This document shows, in pieces, positions 33,387-42,368 of a stretch of 64,000 bases of DNA. The position numbers and the translations under genes are program-made. The notes under the pieces were generated by a model. It was not told the origin of the DNA. It worked only from the letters and a program-made list of their open reading frames with translations, and did not search any database. Location: contig JAIYDN010000088.1 of NCBI GenBank assembly GCA_027487485.1, positions 91,415-155,414 on the forward strand. The letters run 5' to 3'. Position 1 is the first letter of the stretch; each line of letters begins with the position of its first letter. Source of the stretch: Planctomycetaceae bacterium. GTDB taxonomy: Bacteria > Planctomycetota > Planctomycetia > Pirellulales > Pirellulaceae.

Positions 33387-34511
33387 ATGCCAGCAAAAGA
33401 CGCAAGCGAAGCGAACAATTACCCGTTAATGTCCCCTCGCTTTTGGCATGGGATGCAATCTCGCGTATGGTTTTCAGAACTTGCAAGAAACCGATTCAGT
33501 TTCTCTTGGTCTCGCCTCCCTTTAGCCTTTGGGGTATCGTGCTTCATGCCAGTCTCCGACTGCATGGCGTTAACTCAACATTTGCTGTTTGGTCGCTCCA
33601 TTGCTGCTACCAAGCTTGCTGGTCCACCACTTTTTATTTTGGGCCATTGGAGAAGCGGAACAACGTTGCTGCATGAACTGCTGGCGCTCGACACCAAGTA
33701 TGCATCTCCCACGACCTTTGAATGCTTTGCACCCTCCCATTTTTTGTTGACGGAAGGGTTGGTTACGCGCTTCGGTGGATGGTTGCTTCCTGACAAGCGT
33801 CCTATGGATAACATGAAGGCTGGTTGGGCGTTGCCTCAAGAGGATGAATTTGCCCTGATGAATCTAGGTGCTCCAACTCCCTATCTTCGCATGTTATTTC
33901 CTTGCAACGACATCCCATACGAAAACACACTGGCATCAAGTGGATTCACAGACGAAGAACTTGCAAAATGGAAGTTCTTATTGGACTGGTTCTTGAAGGC
34001 TGTTACGTACAAATCTGGGAAGCCTTTGGTGATCAAGAGTCCGCCTCATACCGGGCGATTAGGGATCTTGAAAGACATGTACCCGGATGCAAAGTTCGTG
34101 CACATTGTTCGCGACCCTCGCAAGCTGTTTCCGTCCACCATGAAACTTTGGCGATCCCTGGACACAGTTCAAGGGCTACAAGTGGGTGAGAACGAACCAC
34201 GATTGCGAAAGTTTGTGTTCGATTCCCTTCGCACGATGTACCGCTCTTTCGACGAAGACAGAAAAGGGATCCCTTCCAATCAATTGGTCGAGGTCAAGTA
34301 CGAGGACTTGGTTCGCGATCCGGTTGGTGTGGTTCGAGGTGTTTACCAAGATCTGGAGTTGCCTGATTTTGAAACCATCGAACCGCAAATCCAGTCCAAA
34401 ATGCAGCAAGAGAAAGATTACAAAACCAACCGCTTTTCTAGCGACAACCAAGAGGAAGCCGTCATCTTGCAAGAGTGGCAAGAGTACGCGACCAAATACG
34501 GGTACGTCTAA
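33387..34511 (+). CDS. sulfotransferase family protein
   Basis: A 374-residue PAPS-dependent sulfotransferase-type protein. The 5-prime phosphosulfate loop is FILGHWRSGTTLLHELL near residue 84, and the 3-prime phosphate motif is FVHIVRDPRKLFPSTMKLWRS near residue 222. KSPPHTGRL just before the latter is also usual. The hydrophobic segment before the loop (about 40-60) might associate with the membrane. Substrate unknown; a polysaccharide or glycolipid fits the sulfated polymers of planctomycetes. The stop is followed after 11 bases by hrpB, so they may share a transcript. Confidence 0.85.
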   Translation: MPAKDASEANNYPLMSPRFWHGMQSRVWFSELARNRFSFSWSRLPLAFGVSCFMPVSDCMALTQHLLFGRSIAATKLAGPPLFILGHWRSGTTLLHELLALDTKYASPTTFECFAPSHFLLTEGLVTRFGGWLLPDKRPMDNMKAGWALPQEDEFALMNLGAPTPYLRMLFPCNDIPYENTLASSGFTDEELAKWKFLLDWFLKAVTYKSGKPLVIKSPPHTGRLGILKDMYPDAKFVHIVRDPRKLFPSTMKLWRSLDTVQGLQVGENEPRLRKFVFDSLRTMYRSFDEDRKGIPSNQLVEVKYEDLVRDPVGVVRGVYQDLELPDFETIEPQIQSKMQQEKDYKTNRFSSDNQEEAVILQEWQEYATKYGYV

Positions 34512-34522
34512 GAAGTACCATA

Positions 34523-37081
34523 ATGCTCGACCCACTTCCCATCGATCCCTTTCTCCCTTCCTTGCGAGAATGTGTCGCCAAGCATCCTATCACCCTGCTC
34601 GAAGCTCCCCCCGGGACGGGAAAGACAACTCGAGCAGCACCGGCCTTATTGGATTTGCCGTTGGTGCAAGGGAAACGAATTTATCTGCTGCAACCGCGTC
34701 GCCTTGCAGCTAAGTCGGTAGCAGAGCGTATCGCTTCGGAGCAGAACAGCCGGATAGGAAATCGCATTGGCTACCAAGTTCGATTCGATTCACGAATTTC
34801 ATCGCAAACGCAACTGATCGTAGCGACCGAGGGCATTCTTCTGCGACGGCTTCAAGAGGATGCGTCGCTGGCAGATACCGGGATTGTCATCCTGGATGAA
34901 TTTCATGAACGATCGCTCGATTCGGATTTGCTGCTAGGGATGCTTCGACGCGTGCAACAAGCGATTCGCGATGATTTGCGACTGGTCATCATGTCGGCCA
35001 CCTTGGAATCATCGGCCATCCAAACTCAGTTGGGGGGCGCTCCCGTGATTCGCGTTCAGTCGCAGAATTATCCGGTCAATGTTTTCTATCAACCACCTAA
35101 AGCGGCTCAGCGACCAGTCGACCAAATGGTGGAAGTGCTGCAAGAGATTGTACCAAAGCATGACGGTGATGTGCTTGCTTTTCTTCCAGGGGCAGGTGAA
35201 ATCCGAAGATGTTGCGATCGTCTATCAGGCAGTTCTTTGGCCAGGGACTGCGACATCCGACCTCTTCATGGTTCCATGCAGCTGGAAGAACAATCGCGAG
35301 CGATTGAAACGGGGAGTCGCCGTAAGATTGTTCTCTCGACGAACATTGCCGAAACTTCGCTGACCATCGAAGGCGTTCGAGTTGTCGTCGATAGTGGATT
35401 GGCGCGAGTCATGCGATATTCGCCGGACGTCGGCTTAGACCGGTTGTCTATGGAACCAATCAGCCAATCATCTGCAATCCAACGAACAGGCCGCGCAGGC
35501 CGCGTTGCCCCCGGGGTATGTTATCGTTTATGGAGCGAAGCGTCGGATCGTTCTAGGCCTGTTTATCTCGAACCAGAGATCCGAAGAACCGATATCGTTT
35601 CGTGCATTTTGCAATTGGTCGCCTGGGGAGAAGGGGATAGCGATGACTTTCCTTGGCTAGAAGCACCTCGTCCGGATACCAAGACCAAAGCGATGGAGCT
35701 GCTAGCCATGTTGGGTGCAGTTTCGAATCATAAGATCACCCCGATCGGCAAAGCAATGGCTGCCCTTCCGACTCATCCTAGACTCGCAAGGATGGTCATT
35801 GCGGGTTACGAAACTGGCTGTCTGAGTCGCGTTTGCTTGCTTGCCGCGATGTTGTCCGAACGAGACCCGTTTGATCGTTCTGATTCGAGCGACAGGCCGA
35901 GTTCGTACCAGCAGCGGTCCATCCACACTCTGTCGGCTCGCCGTTGGGATAGCGACTGCGTAGAACGAGTTGCTGCCATCGAGAGTTTTCTGGATGGGCG
36001 ATTTGTGTCATCGCCCTTTGGGCAATTGCATCGTTCCAGTGTCCACACCATTGCTCAGTCCGCCAATCAGCTCCGAGATCAGTGCATTGATGCTCTGGAA
36101 CAAATTGGAGTACAACGAGGGCGTGACGCAGCGGACTCGACGACATTGTTAATGCAATCCTTGGTTGCGGGTTTTCCCGATCGGCTTGCCAAGCGACGGG
36201 CAGCTGGTAAGTCGACAGGGTTGATGGTGGGCGGAAAGGGAGTCGCGATTAGTCCTCAAAGTGGCGTTACCGAAGCGGAGCTGTTTCTGTGTGTTGATGT
36301 GGAAGCGAGCGCCGGTGATGCGACAGTTCGGCAGGCTAGTCGCGTTGATTTCGATTGGTTGACTGGCGAAACATTGCAAGAGCGCGATGATCTCTATTTC
36401 CACGCTGGGCAGAAACAAGTTGTTGCACGTCGACAGATACTGTGGCACGATCTCGTTCTGAAAGAGACACCGGCCAGCATTCAAGATGAAGATGCATGCG
36501 GGAAAATTTTGTTCCAAGCGGCACTTCGAAACTGGGAGCAAGCTTTTCCGGTTGGCGACGAACAAATCGAAGGCTTGGTTGCTCGCGTCCGCTGCTTGCA
36601 AGAATGGGTGCCCACGCTGGAATTGCCCACGCTGGATATTGCCTTCCTGCAGGAGGTGGCAGCGGAGCTTTGCCGTTCCCGAAGATCGCTGGCGGAATTA
36701 CGATCTGCTCCGTGGGTCGATTGGATTCGGACGCGATTCACCAATGAACAATGGATCGCGATTGAAAAGGAAGCTCCGCCGAAAATCATGGTCCCAAGCG
36801 GCAGCTGGATCAAGATTCGTTATGAATATGGCAAACCACCTACTATGGCGGTTAAGATTCAGGAGATTTTTTCCTGGCGAAAAACTCCGACGGTGGCCAT
36901 GGGGCGAATTCCTATTCTGCTGGAGCTTTTATCACCCAATATGAGGCCCCAACAAATCACAAACGACTTGGTATCGTTTTGGGAAAACGGATACCCGATC
37001 GTGAAGAAAGAATTAAAACGCAGGTACCCAAAGCACTCGTGGCCCGATGATCCGCTAACCGCAACTCCAGGTCGAAGATAA
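34523..37081 (+). CDS. hrpB: ATP-dependent RNA helicase HrpB
   Basis: Start set at 34523 (MLDPLPIDPFLPSL); an earlier in-frame ATG at 34475 lies inside the sulfotransferase gene. The 852-residue protein is a DEAH/RHA helicase: motif I LEAPPGTGKTT near residue 32, motif II LDEFHERSLDSD near 126, motif III MSATLE, motif V/VI STNIAETSLTIEGVR and QRTGRAGRVAPG. The C-terminal domains and total length match HrpB rather than HrpA. Its cellular role is not well settled. A NUDIX gene starts six bases after its stop. Confidence 0.93.
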   Translation: MLDPLPIDPFLPSLRECVAKHPITLLEAPPGTGKTTRAAPALLDLPLVQGKRIYLLQPRRLAAKSVAERIASEQNSRIGNRIGYQVRFDSRISSQTQLIVATEGILLRRLQEDASLADTGIVILDEFHERSLDSDLLLGMLRRVQQAIRDDLRLVIMSATLESSAIQTQLGGAPVIRVQSQNYPVNVFYQPPKAAQRPVDQMVEVLQEIVPKHDGDVLAFLPGAGEIRRCCDRLSGSSLARDCDIRPLHGSMQLEEQSRAIETGSRRKIVLSTNIAETSLTIEGVRVVVDSGLARVMRYSPDVGLDRLSMEPISQSSAIQRTGRAGRVAPGVCYRLWSEASDRSRPVYLEPEIRRTDIVSCILQLVAWGEGDSDDFPWLEAPRPDTKTKAMELLAMLGAVSNHKITPIGKAMAALPTHPRLARMVIAGYETGCLSRVCLLAAMLSERDPFDRSDSSDRPSSYQQRSIHTLSARRWDSDCVERVAAIESFLDGRFVSSPFGQLHRSSVHTIAQSANQLRDQCIDALEQIGVQRGRDAADSTTLLMQSLVAGFPDRLAKRRAAGKSTGLMVGGKGVAISPQSGVTEAELFLCVDVEASAGDATVRQASRVDFDWLTGETLQERDDLYFHAGQKQVVARRQILWHDLVLKETPASIQDEDACGKILFQAALRNWEQAFPVGDEQIEGLVARVRCLQEWVPTLELPTLDIAFLQEVAAELCRSRRSLAELRSAPWVDWIRTRFTNEQWIAIEKEAPPKIMVPSGSWIKIRYEYGKPPTMAVKIQEIFSWRKTPTVAMGRIPILLELLSPNMRPQQITNDLVSFWENGYPIVKKELKRRYPKHSWPDDPLTATPGRR

Positions 37082-37086
37082 AACAA

Positions 37087-37533
37087 ATGCCAAACCAAAA
37101 CTCAGCCGATCGAGGACGGCATGCCGTTGTCGCAGTCATCATCGAACAGAATCGCTTTTTAGTCATCAGGCGATCCGAGTTCGTACGTGCACCAGGATTG
37201 ATTTGTTTCCCAGGTGGCGGCATCGAGCAAGGAGAGGACTTTGCCACCGCGATTCAGCGTGAGTTGATCGAAGAGTTATCATTGCAGGTGCATGTTGGCG
37301 AACATATTTGGAGTTCCGATACGCGATGGGGCACCAAGCTGGAGTGGTTGCTTTGCCAGCGAGTGAGCGGCTGTGAACCGATTGCTGCACCGGAGGAGGT
37401 GGCGTCGGTGCATTGGATGACCGCTGCTGAACTTCGGAAGCGAACCGACTTGCTTGGGAGCGTGCCTGATTTTCTAGATGCGATTGAGCAGGGTCGCATT
37501 CGGCTCGACTCGTCCAAGCTTAATCTACCGTAA
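37087..37533 (+). CDS. NUDIX hydrolase
   Basis: A 148-residue single-domain NUDIX protein. The box FPGGGIEQGEDFATAIQREL plus IEELSLQV (residues 40-68) fits GX5EX7REUXEEXGU, including the REXXEE metal-binding glutamates. Other parts are typical for MutT-like enzymes that cleave nucleoside diphosphate-linked compounds. Which nucleotide cannot be told. It follows hrpB by six bases and probably shares its transcript. Its stop codon lies inside a 21-bp tandem repeat. Confidence 0.88.
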   Translation: MPNQNSADRGRHAVVAVIIEQNRFLVIRRSEFVRAPGLICFPGGGIEQGEDFATAIQRELIEELSLQVHVGEHIWSSDTRWGTKLEWLLCQRVSGCEPIAAPEEVASVHWMTAAELRKRTDLLGSVPDFLDAIEQGRIRLDSSKLNLP

Positions 37534-37580
37534 GCTAAGCCTGACCTACCTTAGGCTAAGCCAGATCTACCTTAGGCTAA
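37525..37580. repeat. 21-bp tandem repeat, about 2.7 copies, covering two stop codons
   Basis: Units begin at 37525, 37546 and 37567, with consensus ctacc(t/g)taggctaagcc(t/a)ga. The first copy includes the TAA of the NUDIX gene and the third contains the stop (minus strand TAG) of the convergent gene. Slight differences between copies suggest it is not very recent. Confidence 0.8.
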
Positions 37581-38376
37581 GATAATGGCGTTCAAGTTCT
37601 TTCAGAGATTCGGAGGGAGATATTCTGTCTAGATGTTCCTTCACCAGGTCGCGGCGAGCAAACGAACAACGCTCTAGCCCCGGGAAGCTGTAAAGTTCTT
37701 GAAAGAAGGACATGCGGCTTTCGAGCGATTGGCTCCCGCTGACTGATTGCAGATCAAGCCAATCGTACTGTCGCTGGATCAGTTGCTCGCAGTTTTTTAC
37801 CTCCCCGGCCAGCAATTGTTCCACTCGGGATTGGACATCCGCATCGGTCGGTCTCGACGGTTGGTCCCATTCCTCTGTAAAGACCCATTTGCGTTTGAAG
37901 ACACGTTCCATGATTTTCAACAATCGCGGGTCCGTGCTGATTGCTACATGATCAAACTCGTGCTTCATCAGTTCGGATTCCCAAGGAGCCATCGGTTGAA
38001 AGATCGTTGGGATGATCACTTGGTGTTCCAAGTGGATTCGAGGTTTTGTGACGTTCGCGACGATTCTTGCTTTCCATCCTTGGTTTTGGTTTCCTTGGGA
38101 AATCCAATCGTAGCGAATACGTGTATTGTAGGTGACTTTTAGCTGAAAAGCTGTCAAGGCTAGTTTGTTGGAAGCCTTGACCACTTCGTCATTGACCTCG
38201 ATTCGAACGTTGCCTATCCCGATCAAACGAACGAACTCGCCCGGTGCGTCCGCAATCCAAGGATGCGGAGCATGTTGAGCCAGAAGAGTGACGGGAAAGA
38301 TCTGCGAAAAAAGGAAACTGAGTGCGACGAGCCCAATGCTGAAACCAGGAATTCGTATCAGGTTTAGATCAAGCAT
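37567..38376 (-). CDS. secreted protein with HExxH motif (putative metallopeptidase-like)
   Basis: Start placed at 38376 (MLDLNLIRIPGF) because it begins a hydrophobic leader ending near LLAQH; a start at 38463 would add a charged region. The 269-residue product has MKHEFDHVAIS with an HExxH arrangement near residue 145, as in DUF922-like predicted zinc proteases. The region before it has strands with NEWAK-like polar repeats and no clear domain. I cannot name its substrate. Convergent with the NUDIX gene; the third copy of the tandem repeat reaches its stop codon. Confidence 0.65.
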   Translation of the reverse strand: MLDLNLIRIPGFSIGLVALSFLFSQIFPVTLLAQHAPHPWIADAPGEFVRLIGIGNVRIEVNDEVVKASNKLALTAFQLKVTYNTRIRYDWISQGNQNQGWKARIVANVTKPRIHLEHQVIIPTIFQPMAPWESELMKHEFDHVAISTDPRLLKIMERVFKRKWVFTEEWDQPSRPTDADVQSRVEQLLAGEVKNCEQLIQRQYDWLDLQSVSGSQSLESRMSFFQELYSFPGLERCSFARRDLVKEHLDRISPSESLKELERHYLSLR

Positions 38377-38650
38377 TGCGATGCGTTTGTCGTCCCTTGC
38401 TATGCATTTTGCGTTTCGCGACCGGTTGTGGTCTGTGGCAGTTGGGGATTGGCTCAGACGCAAGCCAACAACAGCCGTTTATTGAAACCACCTGGTGCGG
38501 ATACTTTGTCGTGCTCGTCGCTATGAGTATATACAATTCGATAATCGCATGCAGGATGACGAAGTCCTTTCTGCAGATTGATGGCACGTCGCCGTGCCAA
38601 GCAAGAGAGATTAGATTCGATCAGTGGTGGTAAAAAATCGGCTTGGCCGA

Positions 38651-39076
38651 TTATCGACCGATGTACAACGAGAATCCAGGGCCACCACCGAAGGAACCGC
38701 CGCGTGGGAACGCTCCGCCGCCGTAGGAACCGCCAGCAGGAAAGCCGCCCATTCCGTATCCGCCCCAAGTTGGGCCGACATTTCCAAACCCGGGATTGCC
38801 ACGGTAGAAACTGGAGTAACCACTTCCGACTCCGTACCCGTAATTGGGAACGACTATTGGGCGGTACGCTGGATAGCCATATCCGTAGCCCGGGTTGTAT
38901 CCACGATAGCCATAGTTGCCGTATCCCAGAGACTGTGTATGCCGTGGGGCACAACCGTCGCCGTGGACAGGGCGACCATAATACTGTTGGCCAAAAGTCG
39001 TTCCCGAAACGCCGACACCAGCAATCGTTGCGAGACACGCAAGACTACCATTTCGAATCCATCGCATCATCATCAT
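38651..39076 (-). CDS. small secreted Gly/Tyr-rich protein
   Basis: Start at 39076, the first of four ATG codons in a row (39065-39076); the leader MMMMRWIRNGSLACLATIAG ends near FGQQ. The mature 110 residues are low-complexity: Gly, Tyr, Pro, Asn and Arg with repeats such as GYGYPAYRP, YGVGSGYSSFY, GGSYGGGAFPRGGSFGGGPG. The composition recalls cell-surface or stalk-associated structural proteins, but no family is recognised. A start at 39160 would put 28 residues before the signal peptide. It lies downstream of the palindromic array and ilvD. Confidence 0.65.
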   Translation of the reverse strand: MMMMRWIRNGSLACLATIAGVGVSGTTFGQQYYGRPVHGDGCAPRHTQSLGYGNYGYRGYNPGYGYGYPAYRPIVVPNYGYGVGSGYSSFYRGNPGFGNVGPTWGGYGMGGFPAGGSYGGGAFPRGGSFGGGPGFSLYIGR

Positions 39077-39200
39077 TCTACCCCTCTGACATAAAGACTT
39101 CGCACTGAGCAACCAGCAACGCGTAAGTAGCTGCTCGAATTTCTTTTCCGTCGCGTGCAATGCTGTACAGATACAAATACCGTGCCAATCCTTCCACCCT

Positions 39201-39560
39201 CGTAGCGGATCTGGCCACAGATCCCTTTGCCATCGTAACGAATCTGATCACAGCTCCCTTTGGCAATCGTAGTGGATCTGGCCACAGATCCGTCTTTCAC
39301 CGTAGTGGATCTGGCTACAGATCCCTTTGTCCTCGTAGTGGATCTTGCCACAGATCCCTCTGCCCTCCTAGTGGATCTTGCCACAGATCCCTCTGCCCTC
39401 GTAGTGGATCTGGCCACAGATCCCTTGCCCTCGTAGTGGATCTGGCCACAGATCCCTTGCCCTCGTAGTGGATCTGGCTACAGATCCCTTGCCCTCGTAG
39501 TGGATCTGGCTACAGATCCCTCAGCCCTCGTAGTGGATCTTGCGAAAGGGATTCGGCCAC
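39201..39560. repeat. tandem array of about 11 palindromic 31-34-bp units
   Basis: Units begin cgtagtggatctggccacag and end atccct with a variable 4-8 base tail (tttgcc, ctgccct, tgccct). Starts are near 39201, 39234, 39268, 39301, 39334, 39367, 39399, 39432, 39463, 39495 and 39529. The core ggatctg-gcca-cagatcc is a 7-bp inverted repeat. Copies differ at a few positions (ctggcta, cttgcca); the second copy and the last are decayed. There are no unique spacers, so it is not CRISPR. The same unit is found at 63755-64000. Confidence 0.9.
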
Positions 39561-39669
39561 TGATCACGTTCGCACCTACTCATTCAAGTTGCGCGTAATC
39601 AAAACCGCCACCCCTCTCATCAAACTGAGTGCGCTTCAGGCGCCGTGGGAATGAACTGGATCGTCATAA

Positions 39670-41346
39670 TCATTCGTCCGTGACGCAACCTTCGCTAGCG
39701 CTCTTGACGTTCTTAATGTACTTGAACAGAGTTCCTCGAGTTGCTTTCAAGGGAGGAGCCTGCCAGTTCTTTTTCCTCTCTGCGAGAACTTCGTCGCTCA
39801 CTTCAACGTCCAATCGATTGGTGTTTGCATCGATAGTAACAATGTCATTGTCTTGAACCAGAGCCAGTGGGCCGCCGACTTGAGCTTCCGGGGTGATGTG
39901 TCCTACGATGAACCCGTGAGAGCCGCCTGAAAAACGTCCATCGGTGAGCAGAGCGACGTCCGATCCGAGTCCTGCACCCATGATGGCAGAGGTTGGTGTC
40001 AACATCTCTGGCATGCCGGGACCACCTTTCGGTCCTTCGTAGCGAATGATGATGACATCTCCTTTTTGAATTTGCTTTTGCTCCAGAGCCTCCAGCATCA
40101 GTTCTTCGCTGTCAAAGCAGCGTGCTGGGCCTTGGAATCGCAAGCCTTCTTTCCCGGTGATTTTGGCCACTGCCCCTTCGGAAGCAAGATTGCCGAAGAG
40201 AATTTGAATGTGCCCGGTGGTTTTAATTGGATTGGCAACGGTTTGCACCACGGTTTGACCTGCTTTGAGGCCAGGTAAATCAGCCACGTTTTCGGCGAGT
40301 GATTTGCCTGTCACCGTCATGCAATCGCCATTCATGAATCCTTCGGCTAGCAAGTATTTCATCACTGCAGGAGTGCCTCCGACGCTGTGCAAGTCTTCTT
40401 GAACAAACTTGCCGGAGGGCTTCAAGTCGGCCAGGAACGGGACGCGATCACTTACTTTTTGGAAGTCATGAAGTGTCAAATCGATACCTACGCTTCGGGC
40501 CATAGCGATCAGGTGAAGGACCGCGTTCGTGCTGCCCCCCAGTGCGATGACTACAACGATGGCGTTCTCGAATGCCGCGCGCGTCATAATGTCCCTGGGT
40601 TTCAGGTCGATCTCGAGCAAGTGCCGGATCGCTTTGGCTGCCCGTTGGCACTCGTCTTTTTTCGCCGGGTCTTCCGCGGGAATGGACGACGAGTAGGGTA
40701 GCGACATGCCCAAAGCTTCAATAGCAGATGCCATTGTGTTTGCCGTGTACATGCCACCGCACGCACCGGCTCCTGGGCACGAATGCCTTACGATGTTCGC
40801 TCGCGTTTCTTCATCGATCTGTCCTGCGATGTATTGACCGTAACACTGGAATGCAGACACGATATCCAAGGAATGGCCGTTCCATTTGCCGGCTCGGATT
40901 GTTCCACCGTACAGCATCAACGACGGTCGGTTCAATCGCCCCATTGCCATCAAACAGCCCGGCATATTTTTGTCGCAACCGGGAAGAGCGATCAGAGCGT
41001 CATACCACTGAGCTCCCATGATGGTTTCGATCGAGTCCGCGATCAGATCTCGGGACTGCAACGAAAACGACATACCGTCTGTGCCCATGCTGATTCCATC
41101 GCTAACACCAACGGTGTTGAATCGCATGCCCACGAGACCTTCTGCGACGACGGCCTTTTTTACTTCCAAGGCCAAGTCAAGCAAGTGCATATTGCACGTG
41201 TTTCCCTCGTACCAAACGCTGCCAATCCCGACCTGGCCTTTGTTCATGTCCTCCGGAGTCATCCCCGTTCCATAAAGCATCGCCTGGGACGCACCCTGGC
41301 TCTTGGGCTGAGTAATACGGGACGAGATTTTGTTGAGCTGACTCAT
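39670..41346 (-). CDS. ilvD: dihydroxy-acid dehydratase
   Basis: A 558-residue enzyme of branched-chain amino-acid synthesis that dehydrates 2,3-dihydroxy-isovalerate and related acids. Cluster-binding cysteines Cys51 (EGNTCNMH), Cys124 ([10 protein letters not shown]) and Cys196 ([13 protein letters not shown]) are consistent with the IlvD/Edd family. The C-terminal [16 protein letters not shown] motif includes the active-site serine. Length and termini agree with the 2Fe-2S class of about 560 residues. No other ilv gene is near. The palindromic array lies just past its stop. Confidence 0.95.
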   Translation of the reverse strand: MSQLNKISSRITQPKSQGASQAMLYGTGMTPEDMNKGQVGIGSVWYEGNTCNMHLLDLALEVKKAVVAEGLVGMRFNTVGVSDGISMGTDGMSFSLQSRDLIADSIETIMGAQWYDALIALPGCDKNMPGCLMAMGRLNRPSLMLYGGTIRAGKWNGHSLDIVSAFQCYGQYIAGQIDEETRANIVRHSCPGAGACGGMYTANTMASAIEALGMSLPYSSSIPAEDPAKKDECQRAAKAIRHLLEIDLKPRDIMTRAAFENAIVVVIALGGSTNAVLHLIAMARSVGIDLTLHDFQKVSDRVPFLADLKPSGKFVQEDLHSVGGTPAVMKYLLAEGFMNGDCMTVTGKSLAENVADLPGLKAGQTVVQTVANPIKTTGHIQILFGNLASEGAVAKITGKEGLRFQGPARCFDSEELMLEALEQKQIQKGDVIIIRYEGPKGGPGMPEMLTPTSAIMGAGLGSDVALLTDGRFSGGSHGFIVGHITPEAQVGGPLALVQDNDIVTIDANTNRLDVEVSDEVLAERKKNWQAPPLKATRGTLFKYIKNVKSASEGCVTDE

Positions 41347-41486
41347 GCGTTGGTCTTAGTATAGAGAGAGTGAGACTGAAGAAATAAGCGAATGAGAAAT
41401 GCTCCTTGGCCACGTTTTCAGCGAACATCGCTAATCCGTGACGGTTTCCCTTGCCGCTTCCACCCTTTCCATGATACCCCCAATCG

Positions 41487-42008
41487 TCATTCGTTCCCAG
41501 TCATCCTCGCGCCCTGGTCGTGAAGCTCCAATTGCCGATGCGCCTCGAACATGCCGACTCCCACCGCTACGGACAAATTGAGACTGCGAACCGGCCCGAC
41601 CATGGGCAAAGCCAAACAAGAATTTGCATAAGCGGAGCGTATAGATTCCGGAAGCCCTCGCGATTCAGTACCGAAAACAAGCCAATCTCCTAATCGATAC
41701 TCAACGGACGTATACGATTTGGTCGCGAATTTGGTAAAGAACCACACCCGCTCCATGTTCATTTTGAGGAGCATCAGATCCCAGGAATCAACCGCTTCCC
41801 AGTCCAAGTGTTGCCAGTAATCCAACCCCGCTCGTTGTAGTTGTTTGTCATCGAGTCGAAAAGCAGCCGGTCGCACGATCCATAGTTTCGCGTTCAATGC
41901 AACACAGGTACGGCCAATATTACCCGTATTCTGAGGTATCTCCGGTTGATACAAAACGATGTTTAGTCTTTGGCGACCTACAGTCGGGGAATCAGAAGCT
42001 TCGTTCAT
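41487..42008 (-). CDS. trmL: tRNA (cytidine(34)-2'-O)-methyltransferase, TrmL type
   Basis: Start set at 42008 (MNEASDSPTVGRQRLNIVLY); longer forms add a region unlike the family. The 173-residue product is a minimal SPOUT methyltransferase: VLYQPEIPQNTGNIGRTC (motif 1), LVFGTESRGLPES (motif 2) and CLALPMVGPVRSLNLSVAVGV (motif 3 and knot). This is the TrmL form that 2'-O-methylates the wobble base of leucine tRNAs. It is upstream of ilvD on the same strand, with 140 bases between. Confidence 0.92.
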   Translation of the reverse strand: MNEASDSPTVGRQRLNIVLYQPEIPQNTGNIGRTCVALNAKLWIVRPAAFRLDDKQLQRAGLDYWQHLDWEAVDSWDLMLLKMNMERVWFFTKFATKSYTSVEYRLGDWLVFGTESRGLPESIRSAYANSCLALPMVGPVRSLNLSVAVGVGMFEAHRQLELHDQGARMTGNE

Positions 42009-42368
42009 GGTTTTGGTGATTGCCCCTGTCGCATTTCGGTCAAAATGGGTGGCATTCTCAGGAGGGTTAAAGGATCGTTCGCCGTGCGTATCGGATGGAG
42101 CCAAGGCGTACCGCGTGACGTCAATCGAATCATGGTACTCGGTTCGTTCGACCAGACCAGGGTGCCTTAGCAACGATCGAAGCGAAAACGCCCCTGTAGT
42201 TACCCAGAAGGAATAACGATTGTGGTTTCCTTTTTTCTAACGGCCCCCATCAGACCTACGCTTTTCTGGCAGACGATGAATTCAAAAGTGGTTAAGATGA
42301 TAGTCCGGTGGACTGCTACCCCTCGGCCCCACCTCCCTCCTTAAACTCACCTCTCATCGGAGACGATT

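Noticed and set aside
34475..34522. Longer start for hrpB
   Set aside because: It lies inside the sulfotransferase gene and adds residues unlike HrpB; the ATG at 34523 gives a normal N-terminus.
39073..39417. Minus-strand frame with 11-residue repeats (GSVARSTTRAE) over the palindromic array
   Set aside because: It exists because the unit is 33 bases long. Copy changes break the pattern, and it overlaps the start of a better gene.
39201..39560. Possible CRISPR array
   Set aside because: There are no unique spacers: the 4-8 base tails are too short and repeat each other. No cas genes are in the window.
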